From contig NZ_LMCM01000002.1 of the NCBI RefSeq assembly GCF_001426245.1, forward strand, positions 1 to 54,134: DNA of 54,134 nt. The letters run 5' to 3'. The stretch's first letter is position 1, and each line of letters begins with the position of its first letter. Shown here in pieces: positions 16,235 to 24,756 of the stretch. The position numbers and the translations under genes were made by a program. This DNA comes from Phycicoccus sp. Root101 (lineage in GTDB: Bacteria; Actinomycetota; Actinomycetes; Actinomycetales; Dermatophilaceae). The notes under the pieces are model-generated. The model was given only the letters and a program-made list of their open reading frames with translations. It did no database searches and was not told the origin of the DNA.

Positions 16235-17313
16235 TGCTGCTCCTCGGTGATGAGAGTGTCGTGCGGCCGGGTGGCCGCCGACGAGGGGGTGCGGGTGCTG
16301 CTGGAACGAACCGTGAGCTCGGGGACGAGCAGGACGGGTTCGGTGCTTCGGGGGGACAGGAGCATCCGCCAGGCGGTCTGGGCCGCCTCGGCGATGGGCT
16401 GCCGGATGCTCGTGACCGACAGGGCCTCGGCCACGTCGGTGTCGTCGAAACCGACCACGCCGACGTCCGGGCCGAGGGCCAGGCCCGCGTTGCGGGCGGC
16501 GCGGACGGCGCCGAGGGCGAGCATGTCGGAGGCGCAGACGACGGCGCTCCCGGGACCGAGGCGGGCGAGCAGGCGCTCGGCCGCTGCGGTGGCCTGGTCG
16601 AGGTCCTGCACCGACTCCTCGGCCTCGGCCTCGTCGGGGTCGGTGCGGCCGGCGTCGGCGAGCCCCGCGAGCCAGCCGTTCCGGCGGTCGTCGCCGACGG
16701 GGGAGCCGGCCGGCCAGCCGAGGAAGCCGATCCGGTCGTACCCGGCCTCGACGAGATGTGCCACGGCGTGGCGGACGCCGATCCCGCCGTCGACGTCGAC
16801 CCACTGGTGCAGGTCGGGCAGGTCCCAGACGCGACCGAAGGCGACGAAGGGCACGTCGTGCTCGAGCAACCACTGCGGGCGGGGGTCGCCGGGACGGGTG
16901 TCCGCGAGGACGAACCCGTCGACGAGTCCGGTGGCGAGGGTCTGCCGGTAGCCCTCGACGACGTCCTCGGGATCCGGGGCGAAGGTCATGACGTGCGAGC
17001 CGTGGCCGGGTGCGGCGACCGTGAGCTGGACGAGGAACTCGTCGAGGATGTGGCCCATCTTGGCGTGGCCGGAGGGGTTGACCTCGAACCCGAACGCGGC
17101 AGCCTTGCGGCGGCGCAGCTGCTGGGCCGTGACGTGAGGGGTGAACCCGAGGCGGGCGATCTCCGCGCGGACGCGTTCCAGCGTCGGGGGAGCGACCTTG
17201 TCCGGGCGGTTGAGCACGTTGCTCACGGTCTGGCGGGAGACGCGAGCGGCACGGGCGACGTCGACGATGGTCGCCCGCGTCGACGGCACGGTGACCCTCG
17301 ACCCTTCCGCCAT
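16231..17313 (-). CDS. LacI-family transcriptional regulator
   Basis: A 360-residue LacI/GalR regulator. The helix-turn-helix TIVDVARAARVSRQTVSNVL lies at residues 15-34, followed by the hinge helix region (HVTAQQLRRRKA) and a periplasmic-binding-like effector domain with FGRVWDLP, GFLGWPAGS and VGFDDTDVAEAL motifs. It heads the operon with the sugar transporter and is divergent from the glucosidase. It most likely represses both by binding the GTTC/GAAC palindromes at 17350-17381 until the transported sugar is present. Confidence 0.93.
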   Translation of the reverse strand: MAEGSRVTVPSTRATIVDVARAARVSRQTVSNVLNRPDKVAPPTLERVRAEIARLGFTPHVTAQQLRRRKAAAFGFEVNPSGHAKMGHILDEFLVQLTVAAPGHGSHVMTFAPDPEDVVEGYRQTLATGLVDGFVLADTRPGDPRPQWLLEHDVPFVAFGRVWDLPDLHQWVDVDGGIGVRHAVAHLVEAGYDRIGFLGWPAGSPVGDDRRNGWLAGLADAGRTDPDEAEAEESVQDLDQATAAAERLLARLGPGSAVVCASDMLALGAVRAARNAGLALGPDVGVVGFDDTDVAEALSVTSIRQPIAEAAQTAWRMLLSPRSTEPVLLVPELTVRSSSTRTPSSAATRPHDTLITEEQQ

Positions 17314-17349
17314 GGCTCGCTCCCTTGCGATCTGGTCGTGCGATGTGAT

Positions 17350-17381
17350 CGTTCAAATCGGAACGGGTTTGAACGTTCCAA
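17350..17381. promoter_or_regulatory. Paired LacI-type operators between lacI and glucosidase
   Basis: Two imperfect palindromes lie side by side. CGTTCAAATCGGAACG is at 17350-17365. TTTGAACGTTCCAA, with the central CG typical of LacI operators, is at 17368-17381. GTTC/GAAC half-sites recur, so a LacI dimer could bind either centre. They lie 37 bp from the lacI start and about 150 bp from the glucosidase start. Function as operators is inferred from position and symmetry. Confidence 0.6.
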
Positions 17382-17527
17382 CAAATGCGAGCATGCTGCA
17401 CGCACCCGGCATCGTCAAGGGCATGATGGGATGGCGAACCGACCGACCGAGCTGGCGCGCTGCGTCGTCGCGACGGTGCCGACAGCTCGCTGACCTGCCC
17501 AGACGTCGACGGAGAGAAGGCAAACAG

Positions 17528-19639
17528 GTGTCCGACCACGAGGCGACGGAGGCTGCCGGAGCAGCTGTCCCGGCGCGGCAACCCTGGCTCCACGAGCTCA
17601 CCATCTGCGTGAACGGCAACGCCACGGCCCTGTCCGGTACCTGTGGGGACATCGACCCGGGGACCCCGCACGGTCTGTACGTCGACGACGTGCGGGTGCT
17701 CAGCACGGCGATCGTCCGGCTCGACGGCGAAGCACCCGCCTTCGTGGCCCAGGGTGCGAGCGGCGCGCGCGCCGAGTTCGTGCTCTCGGCCCGCAACCTC
17801 GGCAACCCCGGCCCTGACCCCACCGTCGAGGTGCACCGCACCCGGGTGCTCGAGGACGGTGTCATGGTCGAGCGGCTGGTCCTCACCTCGCGGGCCAGCC
17901 AGACGGTCACGACCACGCTGAGCGTCGAGCTGGCCGGCGACGGTGCACCGATCGGCTCCGTCAAGGCCGGGCACGTCGCGCACCCTCAGGTGCTCCCGTC
18001 CCGCGAGGGTGACGCCCTCGTGTTCTCCTTCGACCGGCACACGACCCGCGTCGAGCTCGACCCGGCGCCCGCTGCCGTGGTCCTGTCCGACGGTCGGGCC
18101 GTCGTCGACCTGCAGCTGTCGGTCGAACCCGGTGGGAGCACCGAGGCCACCCTGCGTGTCGCGACGTCCCGCGAGTCCGCATCGGCCCTGGACGCAGACC
18201 CCGGGCACGCCGCCGTCACCTGGGCCGGGGTGCGGGTCGTCGCCGACGACCCGCGGCTGAGCCAGCTCGTCGCCCGTTCGATGGACGACCTCCAGAACCT
18301 GCTGCTGCGTGACCCCGAGGATGCCGACGACGTGTTCGCCGCGGCCGGAACCCCTTGGTACCTCACGCTCTTCGGGCGGGACTCCATCTGGGCTGCGCGG
18401 ATGATGCTGCCCTTCGGCACCGACCTCGCCGGTGGCACCCTGCGCGTCCTCGCGCGCCGGCAGGGGACGAAGGTCGACCCCCGGAGCGCCGAGGCGCCCG
18501 GCAAGATCCCCCACGAGCTGCGCCGCACGGCATACCTCGATCCCGAGAGCGGACTGGCGCTGCCGCCGGTCTACTACGGCACGGTCGACGCCACGGCTCT
18601 GTGGGTGACGTTGCTCGTGGAGGCGTGGCAGTGGGGTCTGGCCGAGGACGAGGTGCGTGCCCTGCTGCCCAACGTGCGCGCCGCCCTGGGCTGGCTCACC
18701 ACGGACGGCCGCCCCGACGACGACGGGCTGCTCAAGTACCTCGACACCTCCGGCAGCGGCCTGGCCAACCAGGGCTGGAAGGACTCCGGAGACTCCATCC
18801 GCTGGCGCGACGGGCGCGTCGCCGACGCCCCCATCGCCCTCGTCGAGGCCCAGGCGTATGCCGTCGAGGCCCTCTCCGGCGCCGCGCGCCTCCTGCGCGC
18901 CCTGGGCGAGGACGGGGCGGACGACGCCGAGCGGCAGGCCAAGGAGCTGCGCGAGCGGATCGCGGACCGGTTCTGGGTGCAGACCGACGCCGGTCGCCAC
19001 CTCGCGATCGCGCTCGACGGGCACGGCGAGGCCGTCGACGGCCTCGGTTCCAACATGGGGCACGTCCTCGGAACCGGTGTCCTGACGGAGGCCGAGTCCG
19101 CCTCGGTCGCCGCCCAGCTGACCGGTGAGGAGCTGCTCGACGAGTTCGGCATCCGCACCCTCGGCAGCGGCAACGGTGGCTTCAACCCCATCGGGTACCA
19201 CACCGGTTCGATCTGGACCCACGACACGGCCATCGCTGCTCTGGGCCTTGCCCGAGAAGGACATCGGGCCGAGAGCGCCCTCGTGGCCCGCTCGCTCGTC
19301 GCCTCGGGGGAGGCGTTCGACCACCGCTGGCCCGAGCTGTACTCCGGGTTGCCCATGATGGGCCGCCCGTCGCCCTACCCGGCGTCGTGCCGTCCGCAGG
19401 CCTGGTCGGCGGCGTCCGCGGGTGCCCTCGTGACGGTCGCCCTCGGGCTGCGGGCCGACGTGCCCGCCGGGTACGTCGACATCGACCCGGTGGTGCCGGC
19501 CCCGTTCGGCGCGGTGCGGGTCGAGGGACTGCGCATCGGGGACGCCACCGTCACCGTGAGCGTTGACAGGGACGGGCAGGTCGAGGTGACCGGGACACCG
19601 CACGGTGTCGAGGTCAGGGTGCGCGGCGGCAACGCCTAG
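17528..19639 (+). CDS. Glycogen debranching-type amylo-alpha-1,6-glucosidase
   Basis: A 703-residue protein with an N-terminal beta-rich domain (about 1-220, the glycogen-debranching N-terminal type, starting with [20 protein letters not shown]) and a C-terminal (alpha/alpha)6 catalytic barrel. Conserved barrel features include [41 protein letters not shown] at about 414-422 (likely catalytic acid region), [11 protein letters not shown] and [12 protein letters not shown]. It should hydrolyse alpha-1,6 or related glucosidic links in an intracellular oligosaccharide. GTG at 17528 follows GGAGAGAAGG at 7 nt. The frame is open further upstream but runs through the operator region. Confidence 0.88.
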   Translation: MSDHEATEAAGAAVPARQPWLHELTICVNGNATALSGTCGDIDPGTPHGLYVDDVRVLSTAIVRLDGEAPAFVAQGASGARAEFVLSARNLGNPGPDPTVEVHRTRVLEDGVMVERLVLTSRASQTVTTTLSVELAGDGAPIGSVKAGHVAHPQVLPSREGDALVFSFDRHTTRVELDPAPAAVVLSDGRAVVDLQLSVEPGGSTEATLRVATSRESASALDADPGHAAVTWAGVRVVADDPRLSQLVARSMDDLQNLLLRDPEDADDVFAAAGTPWYLTLFGRDSIWAARMMLPFGTDLAGGTLRVLARRQGTKVDPRSAEAPGKIPHELRRTAYLDPESGLALPPVYYGTVDATALWVTLLVEAWQWGLAEDEVRALLPNVRAALGWLTTDGRPDDDGLLKYLDTSGSGLANQGWKDSGDSIRWRDGRVADAPIALVEAQAYAVEALSGAARLLRALGEDGADDAERQAKELRERIADRFWVQTDAGRHLAIALDGHGEAVDGLGSNMGHVLGTGVLTEAESASVAAQLTGEELLDEFGIRTLGSGNGGFNPIGYHTGSIWTHDTAIAALGLAREGHRAESALVARSLVASGEAFDHRWPELYSGLPMMGRPSPYPASCRPQAWSAASAGALVTVALGLRADVPAGYVDIDPVVPAPFGAVRVEGLRIGDATVTVSVDRDGQVEVTGTPHGVEVRVRGGNA

Positions 19640-19740
19640 CCGCAACGCTTAGACTCAGTCGCTTGCCCGATGCGGTGGACCGTGGCGTGGACCCGCTGCG
19701 GTCGACCGGGCGAACCGACTGTGTGAAAGGACGGCCCTGC

Positions 19741-21609
19741 GTGGGACTGCTCGAGACGATCCAGAGCCCCGCCGACCTCAAGGCGCTGCCCGCGCCCCAG
19801 GTCGCCGAGCTCGCCCGTGAGATCCGTGCGTTCCTCGTGGAGTCGGTGTCCAAGACCGGTGGCCACCTCGGACCCAACCTCGGTGTCGTCGAGCTCACCA
19901 TCGCCCTGCACCGGGTCTTCGACAGCCCGCGCGACACGATCGTCTTCGACACCGGCCACCAGTCCTACGTCCACAAGCTGCTGACCGGCCGCCACGACTT
20001 CAGCAAGCTCAAGAAGCAGGGCGGCCTGTCCGGCTACCCCAGCCGCGCCGAGTCCGAGCACGACGTCGTCGAGAACTCGCACGCCTCCACCGCCCTGTCG
20101 TGGGCCGACGGCATCGCCAAGGCGCGCCGCCTCAAGGGCGAGCGCGGGCGCCACACGGTCGCCGTCATCGGTGACGGGGCACTCACCGGCGGCATGGCGT
20201 GGGAGGCCATCAACAACATCGCCGCCGACAAGGACCTGCCGCTGACGATCATCGTCAATGACAACGAGCGTTCCTACGCCCCCACCATCGGCGGACTCGC
20301 GGACCACCTCGCCACGCTGCGCACGACCCGGGGCTACGAGCGGTTCCTCGACTGGGGCAAGAACACCCTGCACCGCACCCCCGTCGTGGGCGGGGCGATG
20401 TACGAGACGTTGCACGGCATGAAGAAGGGCATCAAGGACATCGTCGCCCCGCAGGGGATGTTCGAGGACCTGGGCCTGAAGTACCTCGGCCCGGTCGACG
20501 GGCACGACGAACCGGCGCTGGAGTCCGCGCTGCGCAAGGCCCGCGCCTTCGGTGGGCCGGTGCTCGTGCACGTCATCACCCAGAAGGGCCGGGGCTACCA
20601 GCCGGCCGTCAACGACGACGCCGACCAGTTCCACAGCGTCGGCAAGATCAACCCCGAGACCGGGCTGCCGTTCGAGGTGAGCGGCCGGATCTGGACCGAC
20701 GAGTTCAACGACGAGATGGTCGCCCTCGGCGCCGAGCGCCCCGACCTCGTCGCCCTCACCGCGGCGATGCTCATCCCCGTCGGACTCGACGGGTTCGCCG
20801 CGGCCTACCCCGACCGCGTGTTCGACGTCGGCATCGCCGAGCAGCACGCGACGACCATGGCCAGCGGGCTGGCGTTCGCCGGGCTGCACCCGGTGGTGGC
20901 GGTCTACGCGACGTTCCTCAACCGCGCGTTCGACCAGCTGCTCATGGACGCCGCGCTGCACAAGGCCGGCATCACCTTCGTCCTCGACCGTGCCGGCGTC
21001 ACCGGCAGCGACGGTGCGTCGCACAACGGCATGTGGGACATGGCGATCGCCTCGATCGTCCCCGGCCTGCGCCTCGCCGCGCCGCGTGACGGCCAGCAGG
21101 TCCGTATGCAGCTGCGCGAGGCCGTGGACGTCGCCGACGCCCCGACCGTGATCCGTTTCCCCAAGGGCGACGTGGGCGACCCGGTGCCGGCCGTGCGCCA
21201 GGTGGGTTCGCTGGACGTCCTGCACGAGACGTCGACGGAGGCCTGCGACCTGCTCGTCGTGGGGGTGGGTGCGTTCGCCGCACTGTCCGTCGACGTGGCC
21301 GGGAAGCTCGAGGCGCAGGGGCTGCGGGTCACCGCGGTCGACCCGCGCTGGGTGCTGCCCGTGAGCGACGACCTGGTCGAGCTGGCCCGCACCGCCGGTG
21401 CCGTCGCGGTCGTCGAGGACAACCTCGTCACGAGCGGTGTGGGGGTGGCCGTCACGGTCGCCCTGCGCGACGCCGGCCTCGACGTGCCGGTGCACCTGCA
21501 CGGCATACCGAAGACGTTCCTCGACCACGCCTCGCGCGGTCAGCTCCTGGACGAGCTGGGGCTCACCGCCGACGCGGTGGCGACGTCGCTGGCGACGCGC
21601 CTGCACTGA
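19741..21609 (+). CDS. dxs: 1-deoxy-D-xylulose-5-phosphate synthase
   Basis: A 622-residue thiamine-diphosphate enzyme that condenses pyruvate and glyceraldehyde 3-phosphate, the first step of the MEP isoprenoid pathway. The N-terminal block [19 protein letters not shown], the [12 protein letters not shown] motif, the ThDP/Mg2+ motif [16 protein letters not shown] (about 141-156), the catalytic-glutamate segment [13 protein letters not shown] (about 364-376) and the C-terminal transketolase domain are all present. GTG at 19741 is chosen from family length (620-640 residues) and AAAGGA about 12 nt upstream. It overlaps the convergent regulator gene by 47 bp. Confidence 0.97.
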   Translation: MGLLETIQSPADLKALPAPQVAELAREIRAFLVESVSKTGGHLGPNLGVVELTIALHRVFDSPRDTIVFDTGHQSYVHKLLTGRHDFSKLKKQGGLSGYPSRAESEHDVVENSHASTALSWADGIAKARRLKGERGRHTVAVIGDGALTGGMAWEAINNIAADKDLPLTIIVNDNERSYAPTIGGLADHLATLRTTRGYERFLDWGKNTLHRTPVVGGAMYETLHGMKKGIKDIVAPQGMFEDLGLKYLGPVDGHDEPALESALRKARAFGGPVLVHVITQKGRGYQPAVNDDADQFHSVGKINPETGLPFEVSGRIWTDEFNDEMVALGAERPDLVALTAAMLIPVGLDGFAAAYPDRVFDVGIAEQHATTMASGLAFAGLHPVVAVYATFLNRAFDQLLMDAALHKAGITFVLDRAGVTGSDGASHNGMWDMAIASIVPGLRLAAPRDGQQVRMQLREAVDVADAPTVIRFPKGDVGDPVPAVRQVGSLDVLHETSTEACDLLVVGVGAFAALSVDVAGKLEAQGLRVTAVDPRWVLPVSDDLVELARTAGAVAVVEDNLVTSGVGVAVTVALRDAGLDVPVHLHGIPKTFLDHASRGQLLDELGLTADAVATSLATRLH

Positions 21610-23413
21610 GCCGGCGCAGCCGCAGTGCCAGCTGCAGCTCCAAGGCCGGGTCCGGCTGCTGCCAGTGCGCGCCCAGCAGTGCCGAGATGCGTTCGAGCCG
21701 CTGGCTCACCGTGTTGACGTGGACGTGCAGCTGGGTCGCGGCGTGCCGCGGGCTCCCACCGGCGTCGAAGTAGGCCTGCAGGGTCTTCACCAGCTCGGAG
21801 CCGCGCCTGGCGTCGTAGTCGAGCAGGGGGCCGAGGTGGTCGGTGACGTAGCCGTCCACGTCGGGGGCCGAACCGACGACGAGGCCCGCGAAGCCGAGGT
21901 GGGCCGAGCTGGCGCCGGTGCCGCCGAGGCCGAGCGACTCCAGCGCCTGAACGGTCCGCACCGCCTCCGCCCAGGTGGCCGGGACGTCGTCGCCGAGGCT
22001 CACGGGCCCTGCGGCGCCGACGCTGACCCGGCCGAGGCGGCCCAGCCGACGGGCCAGCTCGCCGGCCGCCTGGTGGGCGTCGTCGGAGGGGACCAGCGCC
22101 ACGACGCGACCGTCGTGCTCGCCCACCACCGAGTCCGGTCCGGCCGCCGCGTGGGCGGCGAGCAGCAGGGTGCGGCGCGGCACCTGGCCGTCGGCGTCCG
22201 CTACCAGTACGGCGTGGGGGACGGTGGGGTCGACGCCCTCGCCGCGCGCGCGTGAGGCGAGGGTCTGGGGGTCGCCGCGTCCGCTGACGAGGTCGGCGAC
22301 GAGGTCGGTGCGCACCCGCTGCTCGGCCTCTGCGGCGGTGCGCTCGAACAGGAGCACGAGGGCGGTGACGACGGAGGCGCGCTCGACGGTGCGCCGGTCG
22401 GCGTCGTCGAGGACCCCGACACCGCCCAGCACCAGCACTCCGAGCGGGGTCTGCGGAGCCTTGACGCCGATGGCCCACCGGTCGCCCGGGGCGTCGTGCG
22501 CGAGGCGGCCCGAGGCCTGCGTCATCCGGACGACGGGGGAGTCGGCCAGCAGGCCGGCGCGGGAGTCGTCGGTCGGCGGGGCGTCACCGTGCGTGCTGAG
22601 GCACTCACCCTCGGAACCCAGCAGCACGACCCAGCCACCGAGCAGGTCGCCGAGCGCCTTGGTGATGTCGTCGACCCCACCACCGGCGAGCACCAGCTCG
22701 GCGAACCGGTCGTGCGCGGCAGCGGCCCGCTCGACCCCGGCCGTGTGGCGGCGGACCTCTTCGGCGCTGCGGGTCTGCACGATGGAGACGGCGGCCAGCG
22801 CGGCGAGCGAGCCGAGCAGGGCGACCTGGTCGGGGGAGAACGGTCGCGGTGAGCGGTTCGCGGCGAAGAGCACCCCGACGAACTCGTCCTCGACGGTGAG
22901 CGGGGTCCCGCAGATCGACACCAGGCCTTCGTCACCGACGGCGCTGTCGATGGTCCCGGTGTGCTGGAACCGGTGGTCGTGCAGGTAGTCGGCGCTCCAG
23001 TAGGGCTTGCGCGTCGAGGCGACCAGGCCGCCGAGGCCGTCGCCGAGGGAGAGCCGCACGCTCTGGAACTCCACACTGACCGAGCCGTCGGTGGCACGCA
23101 TGAAGGTGTCACCGGCCCGGGGGTCGTACAGCGTGAGGTAGGCGACGTCGGTGCCGATGAGGGTGCGGGCCCGCCGGACGATCGCCTCGAGGATGCCGCT
23201 GGGGTCGCGCAGGGCGGCGAGGTCCCGCGCGGTCTCCACGAGCGCGGTCAGCTCCGCCTCGCGGCGGCGCCGTGAGTCGAACGCCGCCCGCACCCGCAGG
23301 GCCAGCTCGCGGGCCTCACCACCGGGATCGGCCACGGTCCCCAGCTCCGACGCGGGTGCCCCCTCCGCCAGCAGGCGCAGGAGGGTCATCGCTGAGTCGT
23401 CGTGGGCGTCCAT
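21563..23413 (-). CDS. GAF-domain PucR/CdaR-type transcriptional regulator
   Basis: A 616-residue regulator. Residues about 60-200 form a GAF domain ([34 protein letters not shown]). A central region with a GGDEF-like PucR domain follows, and the C-terminus carries the PucR helix-turn-helix ([20 protein letters not shown] then [12 protein letters not shown]). It starts at ATG 23413, 29 bp after the stop of the 3-hydroxybutyrate dehydrogenase gene, and has its own TAGGAT element. It probably senses a metabolite and controls the dehydrogenase or related genes; the ligand is unknown. Confidence 0.87.
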   Translation of the reverse strand: MDAHDDSAMTLLRLLAEGAPASELGTVADPGGEARELALRVRAAFDSRRRREAELTALVETARDLAALRDPSGILEAIVRRARTLIGTDVAYLTLYDPRAGDTFMRATDGSVSVEFQSVRLSLGDGLGGLVASTRKPYWSADYLHDHRFQHTGTIDSAVGDEGLVSICGTPLTVEDEFVGVLFAANRSPRPFSPDQVALLGSLAALAAVSIVQTRSAEEVRRHTAGVERAAAAHDRFAELVLAGGGVDDITKALGDLLGGWVVLLGSEGECLSTHGDAPPTDDSRAGLLADSPVVRMTQASGRLAHDAPGDRWAIGVKAPQTPLGVLVLGGVGVLDDADRRTVERASVVTALVLLFERTAAEAEQRVRTDLVADLVSGRGDPQTLASRARGEGVDPTVPHAVLVADADGQVPRRTLLLAAHAAAGPDSVVGEHDGRVVALVPSDDAHQAAGELARRLGRLGRVSVGAAGPVSLGDDVPATWAEAVRTVQALESLGLGGTGASSAHLGFAGLVVGSAPDVDGYVTDHLGPLLDYDARRGSELVKTLQAYFDAGGSPRHAATQLHVHVNTVSQRLERISALLGAHWQQPDPALELQLALRLRRLSAGASPATSPPRRR

Positions 23414-23421
23414 CGAGTCGG

Positions 23422-23427
23422 ATCCTA
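23422..23427 (-). promoter_or_regulatory. -10 element TAGGAT of the PucR-type gene
   Basis: TAGGAT (minus strand) ends 8 nt before the ATG at 23413, inside the short gap after the dehydrogenase gene. It would give the regulator its own promoter. Confidence 0.45.
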
Positions 23428-23442
23428 GGCGGCCGGGTGCGG

Positions 23443-24207
23443 TCAGTGGGCCGTCCAACCGCCGTCCATCGCGAAGGACGCCCCCGACACCGAGGCAGCA
23501 GAGGGGCCGCACAGGAACGCCACGAGCTCGGCGACCTCATCGGCCTCCACGAGCCGCTTCACCGCGACGGGTTCGAGCATGATCTGGCTGACCACGTCGT
23601 CCTCGCTGATGCCGTGCGACGACGCCTGGTCGGCGATCTGCTTCTCCACGAGGGGCGTCCGGACGTACGCCGGGTTGACGCAGTTGCTCGTGACACCGTG
23701 CTCGGCGCCCTCGAGGGCCGTGACCTTCGACAGCCCCTCGAGGCCGTGCTTGGCCGACACGTAGGCGGCCTTGAAGGCGCTCGCGCGCAGGCCGTGGACG
23801 CTGGAGACGTTGACGATCCGGCCGAACCCCTGCGCGTACATGTGGGGGAGCACCCGGCGGGTGAGCCGGAACGGCGAGGTGAGCATGAGCCGGATGATGA
23901 GGTCCCACGTCTCGACCGGGAACTCGTGGATCGGGCTGACGTGCTGGATGCCGGCGTTGTTGACGAGGATGTCGACGTCGCCCGGGAGCTGGTCGACGGC
24001 CGCGAGGTCCGACAGGTCGGTCGGCAGGGTCTCGACCCCGGTGAAGGACGCGAACCGCTCGAGGCCCTCCTTGTCCCGGTCCACCGCGTGCACCCGCGCC
24101 CCGGCCGCTGCGAGCCGCTCGACGCACGAGGCGCCGATCCCGCTCGCGGCGCCGGTCACCAGGGCGGTCCGTCCGGTCAGGTCGAGGAGCGCAGGCGTCG
24201 TCGGCAT
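23443..24207 (-). CDS. 3-hydroxybutyrate dehydrogenase
   Basis: A 254-residue classical SDR. NAD binding is through TGAASGIG (18-25) and NNAG (83-86), and the catalytic residues are S135 or S136, Y149 and K153. The HVSPIHEFPVETWDLII block, LMLTSPF, VHGLRASAFKAAYVSAKHG and YVRTPLVEKQIADQA are characteristic of D-3-hydroxybutyrate dehydrogenase (BdhA), which interconverts 3-hydroxybutyrate and acetoacetate. It is first in a unit with the GAF/PucR regulator. A TAGTCT element 6 nt upstream of the ATG suggests a leaderless transcript. Confidence 0.92.
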   Translation of the reverse strand: MPTTPALLDLTGRTALVTGAASGIGASCVERLAAAGARVHAVDRDKEGLERFASFTGVETLPTDLSDLAAVDQLPGDVDILVNNAGIQHVSPIHEFPVETWDLIIRLMLTSPFRLTRRVLPHMYAQGFGRIVNVSSVHGLRASAFKAAYVSAKHGLEGLSKVTALEGAEHGVTSNCVNPAYVRTPLVEKQIADQASSHGISEDDVVSQIMLEPVAVKRLVEADEVAELVAFLCGPSAASVSGASFAMDGGWTAH

Positions 24208-24213
24208 GCCGCG

Positions 24214-24219
24214 AGACTA
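24214..24219 (-). promoter_or_regulatory. -10 element TAGTCT of 3-hydroxybutyrate dehydrogenase
   Basis: TAGTCT (minus strand) ends 6 nt before the ATG at 24207. Confidence 0.5.
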
Positions 24220-24305
24220 GGTCCGCGGTGCAGAGTCGATCATGTGGCGGCGAGCCACAGTTCTCGGTGGACCTGTGTGTGGGGATTCCGTGTGGCCGGG
24301 CCAGG

Positions 24306-24683
24306 TCACCGGCTCGCGGCATCGGGACGGAAACCCGAGCACATGATCCGCAACCAGCCGATCCGCCCCTCGGCATCGGTCTCGAACACCGCGTGCTGCT
24401 CGGTCACCCGCGCCTCGCCCTCACAGCTCAGCCCGAGCCGGTACGTCACGCGGTCGCGGTCACCCACCGTGTCGACGTCCACCTCGCGCACCTCGACGAT
24501 CTCGTCCTGCGGCTCGAACCAGTGGCCGAGCAGGACCCCCAGCACCTCGTCGTGACCCGTCCCCTGCCAGGTGTCGTTCGGGGTGAGACCGCGGAAGTCC
24601 ACGTCGTCGCGCAGCACCTGTCGCAACCGGCCCTCGTCCTTGGCGGCCAGGGCGTTGACGAAGGCGTCGGCGGTCGTGGTCAT
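24306..24683 (-). CDS. SnoaL/NTF2-like protein
   Basis: A 125-residue cone-shaped-fold protein of the SnoaL/NTF2-like superfamily. It opens with an FVNALAAKDEGRLRQVLRDD helix, typical of the fold, followed by VDFRGLTPNDTWQGTG and beta strands with VTYRLGLSCEGEARVTEQHAV. Members are small-ligand-binding proteins, some with isomerase activity. No catalytic assignment is possible. ATG at 24683; the open frame upstream to 24875 crosses a terminator hairpin and is not coding. Confidence 0.75.
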   Translation of the reverse strand: MTTTADAFVNALAAKDEGRLRQVLRDDVDFRGLTPNDTWQGTGHDEVLGVLLGHWFEPQDEIVEVREVDVDTVGDRDRVTYRLGLSCEGEARVTEQHAVFETDAEGRIGWLRIMCSGFRPDAASR

Positions 24684-24701
24684 GCAGGCATGGTCCTCCG
24701 A

Positions 24702-24739
24702 CGACGACGCCCCGACAAGGAGCTGTCGGGGCGTCGTCG
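24702..24739 (-). terminator. Strong hairpin after the beta-oxidation operon
   Basis: A perfect 16-bp stem: CGACGACGCCCCGACA at 24702-24717 pairs with 24724-24739 around a 6-nt loop. It starts about 18 nt after the FadB-like stop on the minus strand. It lacks a U-run, as is common for actinobacterial terminators. It also separates this operon from the SnoaL-like gene. Confidence 0.75.
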
Positions 24740-24756
24740 GGTATGCCGGGTACGGA

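Noticed and set aside
14993-19645. A very long minus-strand open frame (about 1,550 codons)
   Set aside because: Only its end (14993-16234) is the binding-protein gene. The rest is the empty frame opposite the glucosidase and out of frame with lacI, reads as Arg/Pro/Gly-rich sequence and lacks domains. Long stop-free shadow frames are expected at this GC content.
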